A stretch of DNA of 7,520 nt from an uncultured Eubacteriales bacterium (lineage in GTDB: Bacteria; Bacillota; Clostridia; Oscillospirales; QAKW01). The position numbers were made by a program, and so were the translations under genes. A model generated the notes under the pieces. That model did not search any database and was not told the origin of the DNA. It worked only from the letters and a program-made list of their open reading frames with translations. Shown here one piece after another: positions 1-6,996 of this stretch. The stretch's first letter is position 1; every line of letters starts with the position of its first letter. The DNA is taken from the NCBI GenBank assembly GCA_934378025.1, contig CAKRPM010000061.1, positions 1 through 7,520 of the forward strand, written 5' to 3'.

Positions 1-515
1 ACGTATGTACCGTTAAATTTGTTATACTGAAATTCACCGCATACCATCACTTCCTGGTGCGAAAGCTTATGCGTATACGGCAAATAATAGCTTGCCATTT
101 TTTCCACCAACGCCTTGGGAATCCGATAGTTCTGATCCCCATCGCCCATCGCCAAAATGCCCTGCGAATTGTTCAGCGAAATGGCCTGCCAAAGGCCGAA
201 GCTGATGATGTACTGATCGTCCAGATCATCCGCCTTTTTAAATTCCGGCACATCCTGCATCACCAAATTGGACAGCAGCACCTGAAAATAGCCCTCGCTG
301 TCCTCTTTTTCGGCAGACAGTGCGTCGCTCAGCGCGGAAGCCGCCGAAATACTGGCGGTATCCACCCCGGCGGAATAGACGTTTTTGGCGTGAAAAATGC
401 TGACGATGCCGCCGATCAGTTCCACCAAAAACCAGACCACCAGCGCGATAAACGCAAGTCCGATGCAAAATGTCAGTGCCATGTGCCCCTTGGAGGGGCG
501 CTTTGTGTTTTCCAT
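1..515 (-). CDS. Membrane-anchored protein of unknown function (N-terminal part)
   Basis: This is the first 171 codons of a protein that runs off the left edge. I do not recognise the family. After a short polar, basic N-terminus (MENTKRPSKGH) there is one clear hydrophobic segment at about residues 13-40, then a soluble, mostly polar region with no cysteine motif or catalytic signature that I can name. The likely topology is a signal anchor with the rest outside the cell. The ATG at 515 follows the TAA of the mutarotase gene (521-519) by only three bases and in the same frame. Its best Shine-Dalgarno match, AGGAG at 533-529, lies inside the end of the mutarotase gene with a long 13-nt spacing. 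Translation is therefore probably coupled to the upstream gene, and this is the third gene of the operon that starts near 4150. The reading frame is open throughout, so I am confident it is coding but not of its role. Confidence 0.75.
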   Translation of the reverse strand, partial: MENTKRPSKGHMALTFCIGLAFIALVVWFLVELIGGIVSIFHAKNVYSAGVDTASISAASALSDALSAEKEDSEGYFQVLLSNLVMQDVPEFKKADDLDDQYIISFGLWQAISLNNSQGILAMGDGDQNYRIPKALVEKMASYYLPYTHKLSHQEVMVCGEFQYNKFNGTY

Positions 516-518
516 TGT

Positions 519-1547
519 TTATTTTCCGCTCCTTTTGAAAGAATACAGCGTTGTGCTTTGAAAGGTTTCTCCCGCTTTTAAAACGGTTGACGGGAACGAG
601 GAATGGTTGGGCGAATCGGGATAATGCTGCGTTTCCAGGCAAAACCCTTCAAATTTTCCATATCCCTTTTCCTTGCCGGCCGCCGCCTTGCCCGCGTCAG
701 TCGAAAGACAATTGCCGGTATACAGCTGCACGCCCGGTTGGTCGGTAAATCCGGTCAACGTAATGCCGCTCTTGGGCGAAAAGGCCGTGCAAAACGGGCG
801 AAGCCCCGTGCCGTCAATACAAAAATTGTGATCATATCCGCCGCCCAGCATCAATTGCCGCTCAGGATCGGCGATATGCGCGCCGATGGCTGTCGGCGCA
901 CGGAAATCAAACGGCGTACCCGCCACACTCCAAAGCTCGCCGATGGGAATTAAATCGGCGTCTACCGGCGTAATTTCCGAGGCGGATAACGTCAGCACCG
1001 TATCCAAAATATCTCCGCTGCCCACGCCGCCGAGATTAAAATAAGCATGATTGGTTAAATTGATCGGCGTATCCTCATCGCTCACGGCGCTGTACGCAAT
1101 GCCGAGCGTATCATCCTTCACGGAAAAGCGAACGCTCAGCGTCACCGTACCGGGATAGCCGTCGCCCTGATCGGTCACACTGAGTGTAATTTCATCCTCC
1201 CGATGGGAGGTTACCGACCATTTTTTAAAGCAAACGCTTTTCTGTCCGCCGTGCAGATGGGTCTTGCCTTTTTCGTTGCAATCCAGCTGAAAGTGTTTGC
1301 CGTTAAGAGTGAATTTTCCGCGGGCAATTCGATTGGCGTACCGCCCCACCGTTGCGCCGAGGTATCCTTCGTTTTGCTCGTAATGGGCAATGTTGTCGTA
1401 CCCCAGCACCACATCGGTGCCGTCAAAGATCAACGATTGGAGCGTCGCGCCCTCATCTAAAATATAAGCGCTCAGTTTCCCGCTTGAAATCTCATAACGG
1501 GTAATTTCCTCCCCCAAACGATTTTTCCCGAATGTACTTGTTTGCAT
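519..1547 (-). CDS. galM: Aldose 1-epimerase (galactose mutarotase)
   Basis: This 342-residue protein interconverts the alpha and beta anomers of galactose and glucose in the cytoplasm, feeding beta-galactose breakdown into the Leloir pathway. Family signatures are present in order: VGRYANRI (Arg73), THLHGG (His99), NLTNHAYFNLGG with the catalytic acid His167, GGGYDHNF (Asp239), GVQLYTGN, and FCLETQHYPDSPNH with the catalytic base Glu305. The length matches the family (about 340-350). I place the start at the ATG at 1547, which has GGAG at 1557-1554 and a 6-nt spacer. The frame stays open upstream to a TTG at 1658 that overlaps the stop of the preceding gene, but the extra 37 residues are not family-like and begin without a good ribosome site. 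It is the second gene of the operon led by the glucosaminidase. No other Leloir gene is in the window. Confidence 0.95.
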   Translation of the reverse strand: MQTSTFGKNRLGEEITRYEISSGKLSAYILDEGATLQSLIFDGTDVVLGYDNIAHYEQNEGYLGATVGRYANRIARGKFTLNGKHFQLDCNEKGKTHLHGGQKSVCFKKWSVTSHREDEITLSVTDQGDGYPGTVTLSVRFSVKDDTLGIAYSAVSDEDTPINLTNHAYFNLGGVGSGDILDTVLTLSASEITPVDADLIPIGELWSVAGTPFDFRAPTAIGAHIADPERQLMLGGGYDHNFCIDGTGLRPFCTAFSPKSGITLTGFTDQPGVQLYTGNCLSTDAGKAAAGKEKGYGKFEGFCLETQHYPDSPNHSSFPSTVLKAGETFQSTTLYSFKRSGK

Positions 1548-1654
1548 ACTGCTCTCCGTTCCGCCGCCCTCGCGGCATAAATTTATAATTTTCTCCGTCG
1601 CCGTTTGTCGGCACTGCGACTGAATTTCATTTTCTAAAAGTTTTTCACGATCGG
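1548..1654. other. Intergenic spacer between glucosaminidase and galM
   Basis: This 107-base gap lies between the glucosaminidase stop (TGA at 1657-1655) and the galM ATG. I see no hairpin with a T-run, so no intrinsic terminator, and the two genes are probably cotranscribed. On the minus strand an AT-rich patch (around 1574-1590) contains TATAAA, but the hexamer about 18 bases upstream (CCGACA) is a poor -35 match. A weak internal promoter is possible but unsupported. The GGAG of galM is at its downstream end. Confidence 0.5.
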
Positions 1655-4105
1655 TCAATCAAAGACGGGAATGACAAATTCAATGGCCGTATTCAGCGTT
1701 CCGCCCGCGGCATGCGCCCGATAGCAACCTGCGGCGTCCAGCTTCGGGGCGGTAATATCCGTCATATACTGTTGCCATTTTCGTCCCGGTACAAAACTGT
1801 ATTTTATAAAATACGGCGTATATTGCTGCACCATAATATACTGATCCTTGATCCATGAAGCGCCCTCTACAATGGCAATGCGCTGCGAGTTCCAGTTGTG
1901 GCTTTTGGCAAAGGCCGCACCCTGAATCGGGTTGGAATCCACCGCGCCGATGCCGTAGAAATTATAGTACCCCTCATATCCCGCGCTTTGTCCCTTGGCA
2001 AGGCGGCTGGTGCCGCCGCCGCTTTCCACCGAGGCACGTGCGGCAATAAAATATGGGGAAAGCCCCGCAATACGACCGGCCTCCATAAAGCAAGCGGCAT
2101 AATAGTCCGCACTGAAGAGCGCCTCGTCGCGCTGCGCCCAGACGGCGCCGATGCCCTTGCGCGTATAAATCCCCTCTTGATACACCTGCTTTTCAAACAT
2201 AAAGATGTCCCGCTCGTTTAAAAAGTTTTCGGGGTTCATATAATAGCGAATTTCGCTCTCTTTCGCGCGCCGCCAGCCGCCGCCCGTATCGATAATGGGC
2301 GATTGCCCCAGCTCTGCGCTGACCGCCTCGCTCAGGGTACTGCCGACGCGCACAAAGGTAAATTTCCAGTTCGGGTGCTGCCGACTCAATCGTGTGATTG
2401 CGTTTTTATAAGCGCTCGGCACCGTGCATTTTTGATAACCGTCAAACACATCCGCCTGCCGAACCCAACCGATTTTTCCGCTGCCGTCCAACAATTCCGC
2501 CCGCAAAAATCCGTTTTGCACATTGCCGTAGCACAGCACTTTTTCGCCCGCGCCCAGTGACGCCAGCTGCTTGCCCGTCCCCAGCGCATCGCTTTGCAGC
2601 GTTGTGGCGCGTCGGGTAAAGGCAATGTCCACGTCATATCCGTTGCTGTCGGTGATCACCAAGGTCAGCTTCCGTTTGTCGGAACCGTTTTCCACAACAA
2701 TTTCAATGGTGTTTTTCCCGGCGTGCAGCGGAATATTCTCCCCTTCTTTAAAGGTATATTTGGCGCCCGAATACGTCAACAGCGTCATGCTGACCCGCCG
2801 CTTTCCGACCGCCTGCACCTCCACGATTTGTTTGTTCTCCAGTCCTTTGCAAACCGCGGTATAATAGGCGTCGCTGTCAGAGGACCAATCGGCTTTGGAA
2901 GAGATTTTAAAGCCGAATGTTTCCAGTCCCAACAGCTGCACGTCCACATACGAAAACTGAACCGAATACTTGGAAAGCGACGCGTCGCCGTCCACGGTCC
3001 GAATCCCCAGCGCATACAGATTTTCCAGCCCGTACAACACAATTTTTTCTTTGGAGCCGCGCTGCCTTGTATACCGTCCGATCAGATTTTTGTTCCGATC
3101 ATACGCCAAAATCTGCAAATCCGCGTCCACACCGTCAAGGGTCATGGCAATCGCGTCCGTTTCATCGGAAATTTCTTCGGATACCGTAAAGAAATCCTCG
3201 TCGCCGTAATAATCGAATTTACCGGAATACTGCCGATTGATTTCCACATTTGTCATGTTTTGCCGCCACTCATTGTCATCGCGGTAAAAGGTCATGCAAA
3301 TCGGCTGATCGGTCGGCGCGCCGGTCAGCTTTAGCACATATTCCTGCGTGGTCTGACCGTGATGATAAAGCTGCAGCGTCTTTTCGCCCGCATGCGCAAC
3401 ACGCACACCGACCTTATTGTGCTGACTGTCATACAGCTCATAGCTGAAATTGGACGGAATTTGCTCAAAAAACAAGCTGACAAATTCATTATCCGGCACA
3501 AAATGAAGATACACGCTCTCCCCCGCGCGGCCGAAACGGATATATTGTTTCTGTGAAATGCTGATAAAATACGGATGCGCCTGATCGCCCTCAAACGCGT
3601 TGCGCTGACACAAGCGAACGGCGTCCTGCGTTGAAAACCGACCGCCGTCGGCGTCATAAAACCATTTTCCGTTGTCGGAAGAACCGATGATATTCACATT
3701 TTGCCCGGCCGATAACGTTTCAAGGCTGCCGTCCTTTTTTTCCAGCGTCGTATCCTGCAAAATCACAGCCTTTCGTACCGTAAGATCGCTGTCAAAGCGC
3801 ACCACCTCAGGCGTGGTTTTTTTAATTTTTACCGTATCCCCGAAAGTATGTAAAAAAGGCGGTGCCGTTTGGCTTTCCAAACGAATGGTCTGCGTCAGCT
3901 GCTTGCCGCGAACGAAAAAATTGCTGTCGGAATTGGAAACATAAGACGAGGTAATCCGATCGTCATCATCCGAAACCGAACTGTCAAGATAGCTGACAAA
4001 TTCCTCATCCTCTTCCTGCGCCGGCCGCCACACCACAAAGGTAACTGTAGCGGCAATGAAAATCAATACGGCGCAAATGGCCGTGATCCGCCAAAACACT
4101 TTCAT
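1655..4105 (-). CDS. Membrane-anchored peptidoglycan endo-beta-N-acetylglucosaminidase with SH3 and cadherin-like modules
   Basis: This 816-residue extracytoplasmic protein probably cleaves N-acetylglucosaminyl bonds in peptidoglycan. Residues 5-26 are a hydrophobic signal anchor, followed by a very acidic stretch (31-50). Residues about 105-167 look SH3-like. About 175-275 and 290-386 resemble two beta-sandwich domains of the pre-peptidase (PPC) type, the second with DEDFFTV and a Tyr-x-Leu-type strand ending. About 427-486 fits the cadherin-like beta-sandwich (HAGKNTIEIVV) and 498-554 an SH3b module (GWVRQADVF). The catalytic region starts with HPNWKFTFV (577-585), then YYMNPENFLNERDIFMFE (621-638) and ASVESGGG, where Glu694 is the likely general acid, and YNFYGIGAVDSNP (714-726), all typical of LytB/GH73-like glucosaminidases. 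I chose ATG 4105 because upstream in-frame ATGs at 4150 and 4183 fall at the predicted transcription start and in the -35 box. GGGAGG at 4123-4118 precedes it with a longish 12-nt spacing. The domain limits are estimates. Confidence 0.88.
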   Translation of the reverse strand: MKVFWRITAICAVLIFIAATVTFVVWRPAQEEDEEFVSYLDSSVSDDDDRITSSYVSNSDSNFFVRGKQLTQTIRLESQTAPPFLHTFGDTVKIKKTTPEVVRFDSDLTVRKAVILQDTTLEKKDGSLETLSAGQNVNIIGSSDNGKWFYDADGGRFSTQDAVRLCQRNAFEGDQAHPYFISISQKQYIRFGRAGESVYLHFVPDNEFVSLFFEQIPSNFSYELYDSQHNKVGVRVAHAGEKTLQLYHHGQTTQEYVLKLTGAPTDQPICMTFYRDDNEWRQNMTNVEINRQYSGKFDYYGDEDFFTVSEEISDETDAIAMTLDGVDADLQILAYDRNKNLIGRYTRQRGSKEKIVLYGLENLYALGIRTVDGDASLSKYSVQFSYVDVQLLGLETFGFKISSKADWSSDSDAYYTAVCKGLENKQIVEVQAVGKRRVSMTLLTYSGAKYTFKEGENIPLHAGKNTIEIVVENGSDKRKLTLVITDSNGYDVDIAFTRRATTLQSDALGTGKQLASLGAGEKVLCYGNVQNGFLRAELLDGSGKIGWVRQADVFDGYQKCTVPSAYKNAITRLSRQHPNWKFTFVRVGSTLSEAVSAELGQSPIIDTGGGWRRAKESEIRYYMNPENFLNERDIFMFEKQVYQEGIYTRKGIGAVWAQRDEALFSADYYAACFMEAGRIAGLSPYFIAARASVESGGGTSRLAKGQSAGYEGYYNFYGIGAVDSNPIQGAAFAKSHNWNSQRIAIVEGASWIKDQYIMVQQYTPYFIKYSFVPGRKWQQYMTDITAPKLDAAGCYRAHAAGGTLNTAIEFVIPVFD

Positions 4106-4154
4106 GGATCCGCTCAGCCTCCCTTCCGCAGCAGCGTTTAGAATATACATGGAT

Positions 4155-4183
4155 ATTATAATATATCTATATTCATATTGCAA
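4155..4183 (-). promoter_or_regulatory. SigA-type promoter of the glucosaminidase-galM operon
   Basis: On the minus strand, TTGCAA (4183-4178) and a perfect TATAAT (4160-4155) are separated by exactly 17 bases (4177-4161), which are AT-rich. Transcription would start near 4148 and leave a leader of about 43 bases before the ATG at 4105. The site lies just downstream of the terminator of the preceding unit, so it defines a separate transcription unit. It also rules out the longer open reading frame start at 4183. Confidence 0.85.
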
Positions 4184-4230
4184 GTAACGCGGGGCAAAAA
4201 GAAATGTCCGCTTTGTAAATTTTTCGCCGC

Positions 4231-4273
4231 AAAAAAGCGCTCCCGCCGAAAACGGTTTCGGTGGGAGCGCTTT
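4231..4273 (-). terminator. Intrinsic terminator after the lipid kinase/small membrane protein unit
   Basis: Two 18-base arms (4234-4251 and 4256-4273) pair fully with one G-T wobble around a 4-base loop (ACGG). Read on the minus strand, the stem is followed at once by six T residues (complement of 4231-4236). The hairpin begins three bases after the TAA of the small membrane protein (4279-4277). On the plus strand only a three-T end follows, so it acts mainly in the minus direction. Confidence 0.93.
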
Positions 4274-4276
4274 GCA

Positions 4277-4684
4277 TTAAAATTTAAAGTCAAAAGATAC
4301 CGGCGGTGCGTCGTCATCCTTTTTTTCCTGATCCGAGGAAATGTCGTCCAAAAACGACCAGTCAAGATCCGCAGCCGAGGTAAACGACGGCGTGTCTTTG
4401 GGCTCGTTCTTTTCATGCGCCACATCGTCAAAGAAAAAGTCCGTTGATTGTGCGGTGGGCGCCTCCTTGGACGGTGCCGCTTGCACAGGCGGTGCCGAAA
4501 CGGGCGGCACCGTATCGGGTGCGGGGGCCGACGCGGCCTGCACTTTGGGGGCCTGCCGACGGGCGCGCCGCGCCTTTTTGGCCTGCTCTTTTTTATGCAA
4601 GGTGTACGAGCGCCATCCCATTAAGCCTAATATCAACGCGCTCAGCAAACCTGCCAATAATAATCCAATTTGTCCGGGTAACAT
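4277..4684 (-). CDS. Small single-pass membrane protein with Pro/Ala linker and acidic tail (unknown function)
   Basis: This 135-residue protein is not one I can assign to a family. It has a hydrophobic segment at residues 4-23, a strongly basic juxtamembrane patch at 29-43 (KKEQAKKARRARR), a low-complexity Pro/Ala/Val linker at 44-80, and an acidic C-terminal region at 81-126. Basic residues straight after the membrane segment suggest the tail is cytoplasmic. The tail holds spaced aromatic-acidic motifs: DFFFDDV (82-88), DLDWSFLDDI (106-115) and the terminal SFDFKF. The ATG at 4684 follows the TGA of the lipid kinase gene by 13 bases, with AAAGGA as ribosome site, so the two genes form one unit that ends at the terminator just downstream. 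The arrangement is reminiscent of membrane-tethered scaffold proteins, but that is inference. Confidence 0.8.
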   Translation of the reverse strand: MLPGQIGLLLAGLLSALILGLMGWRSYTLHKKEQAKKARRARRQAPKVQAASAPAPDTVPPVSAPPVQAAPSKEAPTAQSTDFFFDDVAHEKNEPKDTPSFTSAADLDWSFLDDISSDQEKKDDDAPPVSFDFKF

Positions 4685-4697
4685 AGTTATTCCTTTC

Positions 4698-5579
4698 TCA
4701 GTACAGCACGTTCAGCGCCTTGGGAATCATTTCGATTTCCAGCGGCAGCGCCGGCCCCTTTTCGCCGTCCAGGGTGGTGGAAAGCGCGTCGGGACAGGTA
4801 ATGGTGCATTTTTCTGTTCGAATCCGTTCAACGCATTTTTCGCGGAAATTGGCGGTCGTTACCAGCTTTAACAGCGTATCCGTAACATCGTAAAACGGCG
4901 TCTTTTTGAACATTAAAATGTCCAGCTTTCCGTCATCCATTACCGCCTCTTTAATCAGGCCGCTCATGCCGGCCGCTTCGGTGCCGTTCAACGCCAAAAA
5001 CAAATAGGCGTCGGTGGTAATGCTCGTCCCCTCCGCAGTGGTCACCGTGATGGGAAAAGACTTGATTTTGGCAAGCTCGCCCATTCCCGCCAAATAATAC
5101 GCAAGCGGGCCGAATTTTTGTTTTAAATTATCGTCCACCGAATACGAAACGTTTACCAAAACGCCGCCCGCCAAGGTGTTAACAAAATAATCTCCGTTGG
5201 CCACGCCGATGTCCACCAAACGCGTACGTCCCTTGGCCAACACCTCGGCACACTTGAGCAAATTTGTCGGCAGTCCCAAACTTCTGGCAAAATCGTTGCA
5301 CGTTCCGTTGGGCAAAACGCCGAACGGCATTTTGCTTTGATGCTTTGCAAGCAATCCGCCCACGGTTTTCACCGATCCGTCGCCGCCGCACGCAATGACG
5401 CCGTCAAAGCGCCCGCTAAACAGCACGTCCTCAATACTTGAGGGCGTTGCCCAATCCAAACGATAGGTCGTGATAAATTTATCCTGTCTTTGAAAAATTT
5501 CAATAATACCGTCCAGGGCAGCACGAGCACGCCGTCCGCCGCCGGAAGCGGGATTATAGATCAGCAGCCAATGTTCCAT
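4698..5579 (-). CDS. Diacylglycerol kinase family lipid kinase (YegS/DgkB type)
   Basis: This 293-residue soluble enzyme probably phosphorylates diacylglycerol or a related lipid at the inner face of the membrane with ATP. In Gram-positive bacteria the family recycles diacylglycerol released by lipoteichoic acid synthesis. Visible motifs are YNPASGGGRR near the N-terminus (8-17), the nucleotide-binding ACGGDGS (63-69; Ser in place of the more common Thr), GVLPNGTCNDFARSLG (87-102), DDGKLDI (215-221) and LDGE (270-273), whose Glu273 sits where the family's catalytic base is found. The length is normal. The ATG at 5579 has GGAGG at 5588-5584. An in-frame ATG at 5642 overlaps the -35 element and would add 21 hydrophobic residues not typical of the family, so I reject it. 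It is cotranscribed with the small membrane protein. The exact substrate is not visible, so no gene symbol is given. Confidence 0.93.
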   Translation of the reverse strand: MEHWLLIYNPASGGGRRARAALDGIIEIFQRQDKFITTYRLDWATPSSIEDVLFSGRFDGVIACGGDGSVKTVGGLLAKHQSKMPFGVLPNGTCNDFARSLGLPTNLLKCAEVLAKGRTRLVDIGVANGDYFVNTLAGGVLVNVSYSVDDNLKQKFGPLAYYLAGMGELAKIKSFPITVTTAEGTSITTDAYLFLALNGTEAAGMSGLIKEAVMDDGKLDILMFKKTPFYDVTDTLLKLVTTANFREKCVERIRTEKCTITCPDALSTTLDGEKGPALPLEIEMIPKALNVLY

Positions 5580-5613
5580 AATACCTCCGAGATACAGTTG
5601 TATTAGTATAAAC

Positions 5614-5642
5614 AGTATATACCCTACCGGAAAAAAAATCAA
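5614..5642 (-). promoter_or_regulatory. SigA-type promoter of the lipid kinase unit
   Basis: On the minus strand, TTGATT (5642-5637) and TATACT (5619-5614) are 17 bases apart. A second TATACT at 5610-5605 could be an alternative -10 but lacks a matching -35 element. Transcription would begin near 5607, giving a leader of about 28 bases. The promoter lies only 18 bases after the stop of the GH13 gene, with no terminator between, so some read-through from that gene is also likely. Confidence 0.75.
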
Positions 5643-5660
5643 TACTTGTCGTCCGTTCTC

Positions 5661-6410
5661 TCAATTTTTTCCGATTTGTTCATAGATTACGGCGACTCGC
5701 CGCCCCGATGAATCAAAAACATCCAGCAGACTTTTTTGGGACGGTGCCGCATGGGGCACGCCGAAGCACATCCATATTCCGACATTGCCGCGCCGATAGT
5801 GCAAAACGCCCTCGGACGCCTGACAAAACTCAATTCTTTTACCGAAATCGTCGCGGTGCTCTTTGCGAATTTCTCCGAGCTTTCCGTAAAACGCGCGCAG
5901 CGCCCCGTCGGCATGCGCCTCATCGTAAAAAGCGCGGTTATACGGGTCGGCAAACCCTTGCATGCCGATTTCATCCCCATAATAAATCGAGGGAATCCCG
6001 GGCAAAGTAAATTGCAGCACGGCGGCCAGCCGCAGACGAAAGCGCGCTGTGTCCAGTGCCGCTTCCGACAAACGGAACGTCCCCTTTTCTTCATTGGGCA
6101 CCTCTTGTTCGCAGCCCAGCGCCGTGATGATCCGAACGCTGTCATGCGTGGACAGAACATTCATCAGCACATCCAACACCGGCGGCGGATAATCCTCGCA
6201 CAATGTTTGCACACTCTCCGCAAAAGCTGACACATTTCCCGTGCGAATGAGTTGTATAATAGCCTCTCGCCACGGATAATTCATCACACTGTCGCACTGC
6301 CGCCCCAGCAAAAATCGGCGGCGCGCACCGTAGCTGATTTTCTGCACGGCGTTTTCCCAAACCTCGCCGATAATCAGCGCCTCGGGATCGCTCTGTTTCA
6401 CACGGCGGCG
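5661..6410 (-). CDS. GH13 (alpha-amylase family) glycosidase, C-terminal part only
   Basis: About 249 residues of a cytoplasmic-type GH13 enzyme, of the maltogenic amylase/cyclomaltodextrinase/neopullulanase kind. Visible are [11 protein letters not shown] with the proton-donor Glu (conserved region III), a [13 protein letters not shown] segment, [10 protein letters not shown] with the region IV His-Asp, and the typical [17 protein letters not shown] followed by DPYNR. A short beta-rich C-terminus ends at TGA 5663-5661. The N-terminal half of the barrel, with regions I and II and the catalytic nucleophile Asp, is missing. In its place the frame continues without a stop into a PdxS N-terminus (to 6818). 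The two parts differ sharply in base composition and codon use, and the join lies at a GC-rich word around 6400-6425. I therefore treat this as an authentic gene of the left-hand genome that was cut off by a misjoin. Exact substrate specificity cannot be read from this part. Confidence 0.85.
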   Translation of the reverse strand, partial: RRRVKQSDPEALIIGEVWENAVQKISYGARRRFLLGRQCDSVMNYPWREAIIQLIRTGNVSAFAESVQTLCEDYPPPVLDVLMNVLSTHDSVRIITALGCEQEVPNEEKGTFRLSEAALDTARFRLRLAAVLQFTLPGIPSIYYGDEIGMQGFADPYNRAFYDEAHADGALRAFYGKLGEIRKEHRDDFGKRIEFCQASEGVLHYRRGNVGIWMCFGVPHAAPSQKSLLDVFDSSGRRVAVIYEQIGKN

Positions 6411-6425
6411 CAGCGCCTCACCGAG
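6400..6425. other. Chimeric junction between the GH13 gene and a PdxS gene
   Basis: Here the minus-strand translation changes from PdxS (NLGEALRR) to GH13 ([17 protein letters not shown]) inside a few codons. Either family can supply Leu-Arg-Arg at this place, so the shared word is a short GC-rich stretch (about 6402-6419). To the right the DNA is consistently G+C-rich at third codon positions; to the left it is moderate. Family knowledge says PdxS continues with a conserved phosphate-binding half, which is absent. Confidence 0.85.
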
Positions 6426-6818
6426 GTTGGTGGCGCCGCACACGAACGGCGCCTTGAACGCCCACCTGTCGATGTGGTTGGCCTCGTCGGCCGGCGTCAG
6501 GACCTCGGACTCGTCGATGTAGTCGACCTCCAGCGCCTCCAGCACCTGCGCCTCGACGAAGTGGCCGATGCGGGCCTTCGCCATCACGGGGATGGAGACG
6601 GCCTCCTGAATGCCCTTGATCATCTGCGGATCCGACATCCGCGCGACGCCACCGTCGCGGCGGATGTCCGACGGGACCCGCTCCAGCGCCATGACGGCGG
6701 CAGCGCCCGCCTTCTCGGCGATCTCCGCCTCGGCCGGCGTGACGACGTCCATGATGACGCCGCCCTTCAGCATCTCGGCCAGGCCGGTCTTGACTCGGAA
6801 CGTGGACTCGTCGCGCAT
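6411..6818 (-). CDS. pdxS: Pyridoxal 5'-phosphate synthase lyase subunit PdxS, N-terminal 136 residues only
   Basis: PdxS condenses ribose 5-phosphate, glyceraldehyde 3-phosphate and ammonia (from PdxT) into pyridoxal phosphate. The fragment begins at the natural N-terminus (ATG 6818; [20 protein letters not shown]) and contains Asp24, [20 protein letters not shown] (45-64), [13 protein letters not shown] with Lys81, which forms the ribose 5-phosphate imine in this family, and [19 protein letters not shown] (101-119). It stops matching after NLGEALRR, at about residue 138 of an expected 290 or so. The second catalytic lysine (around 149) and the C-terminal phosphate sites are therefore missing and it cannot be active. 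I see no clear ribosome site before the ATG. Strong GC-ending codon bias suggests a high-G+C donor such as an actinobacterium (inference). It is fused in frame to the GH13 piece. Confidence 0.9.
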
Positions 6819-6843
6819 AGCGCTACCGAGTGTAGAAGCGCGG

Positions 6844-6996
6844 CTACTTCAGGCGGAACGCCTTGATCCGCTCCTCGTACTGGCCCTCGTCCCGCGCGTA
6901 GACCCCGAAGGCAAGGGCCTGGATGAGGCTCAGCAGCGCGGTGTGGGAGCGCGCGTAGGCCGGCGAGTTGGACGAGTAGTACAGGCGGATCTGCGC
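6844..6996 (-). pseudogene. C-terminal fragment, possibly SIS-domain/RpiR-type regulator
   Basis: The last 50 codons of a minus-strand gene ending at TAG 6846-6844, 25 bases before the PdxS ATG. The readable part (RLYYSSNSPAYARSHTALL, then LIQALAFGVYARD and ERIKAFRLK) resembles the C-terminal end of the SIS sugar-phosphate-binding domain in MurR/RpiR regulators. The signal is short and I recognise it only loosely. The close spacing to pdxS and matching codon bias suggest these two pieces came from one genome where the genes are neighbours. The rest of the gene is missing: upstream of about 6997 the frame changes into an unrelated TssA-like sequence. Confidence 0.45.

Noticed and set aside
489..506. 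Small hairpin (6-bp stem, CCA loop) near the start of the leftmost gene
   Set aside because: Short, inside coding sequence and without a T-run; expected by chance in this composition.
1548..1658. Extended galM start at TTG 1658, overlapping the glucosaminidase stop
   Set aside because: The additional 37 residues do not look like the family, and the ATG at 1547 has GGAG at good spacing and gives the usual length.
2594..3334. 246-codon plus-strand frame opposite the glucosaminidase
   Set aside because: Antisense shadow of a well-supported gene, with no ribosome site or recognisable domain.
4106..4183. Earlier starts of the glucosaminidase at 4183 and 4150
   Set aside because: 4183 lies in the -35 box and 4150 at the predicted transcription start; neither has a ribosome site, while 4105 is followed directly by a clean signal anchor.
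4231..4273. Bidirectional terminator
   Set aside because: The plus-strand side has only three T residues and no plus-strand gene ends there.
5580..5642. Longer lipid kinase start at 5642 with a hydrophobic N-terminus
   Set aside because: It would overlap the -35 element, and the family starts at the NPxSGG region as from ATG 5579.
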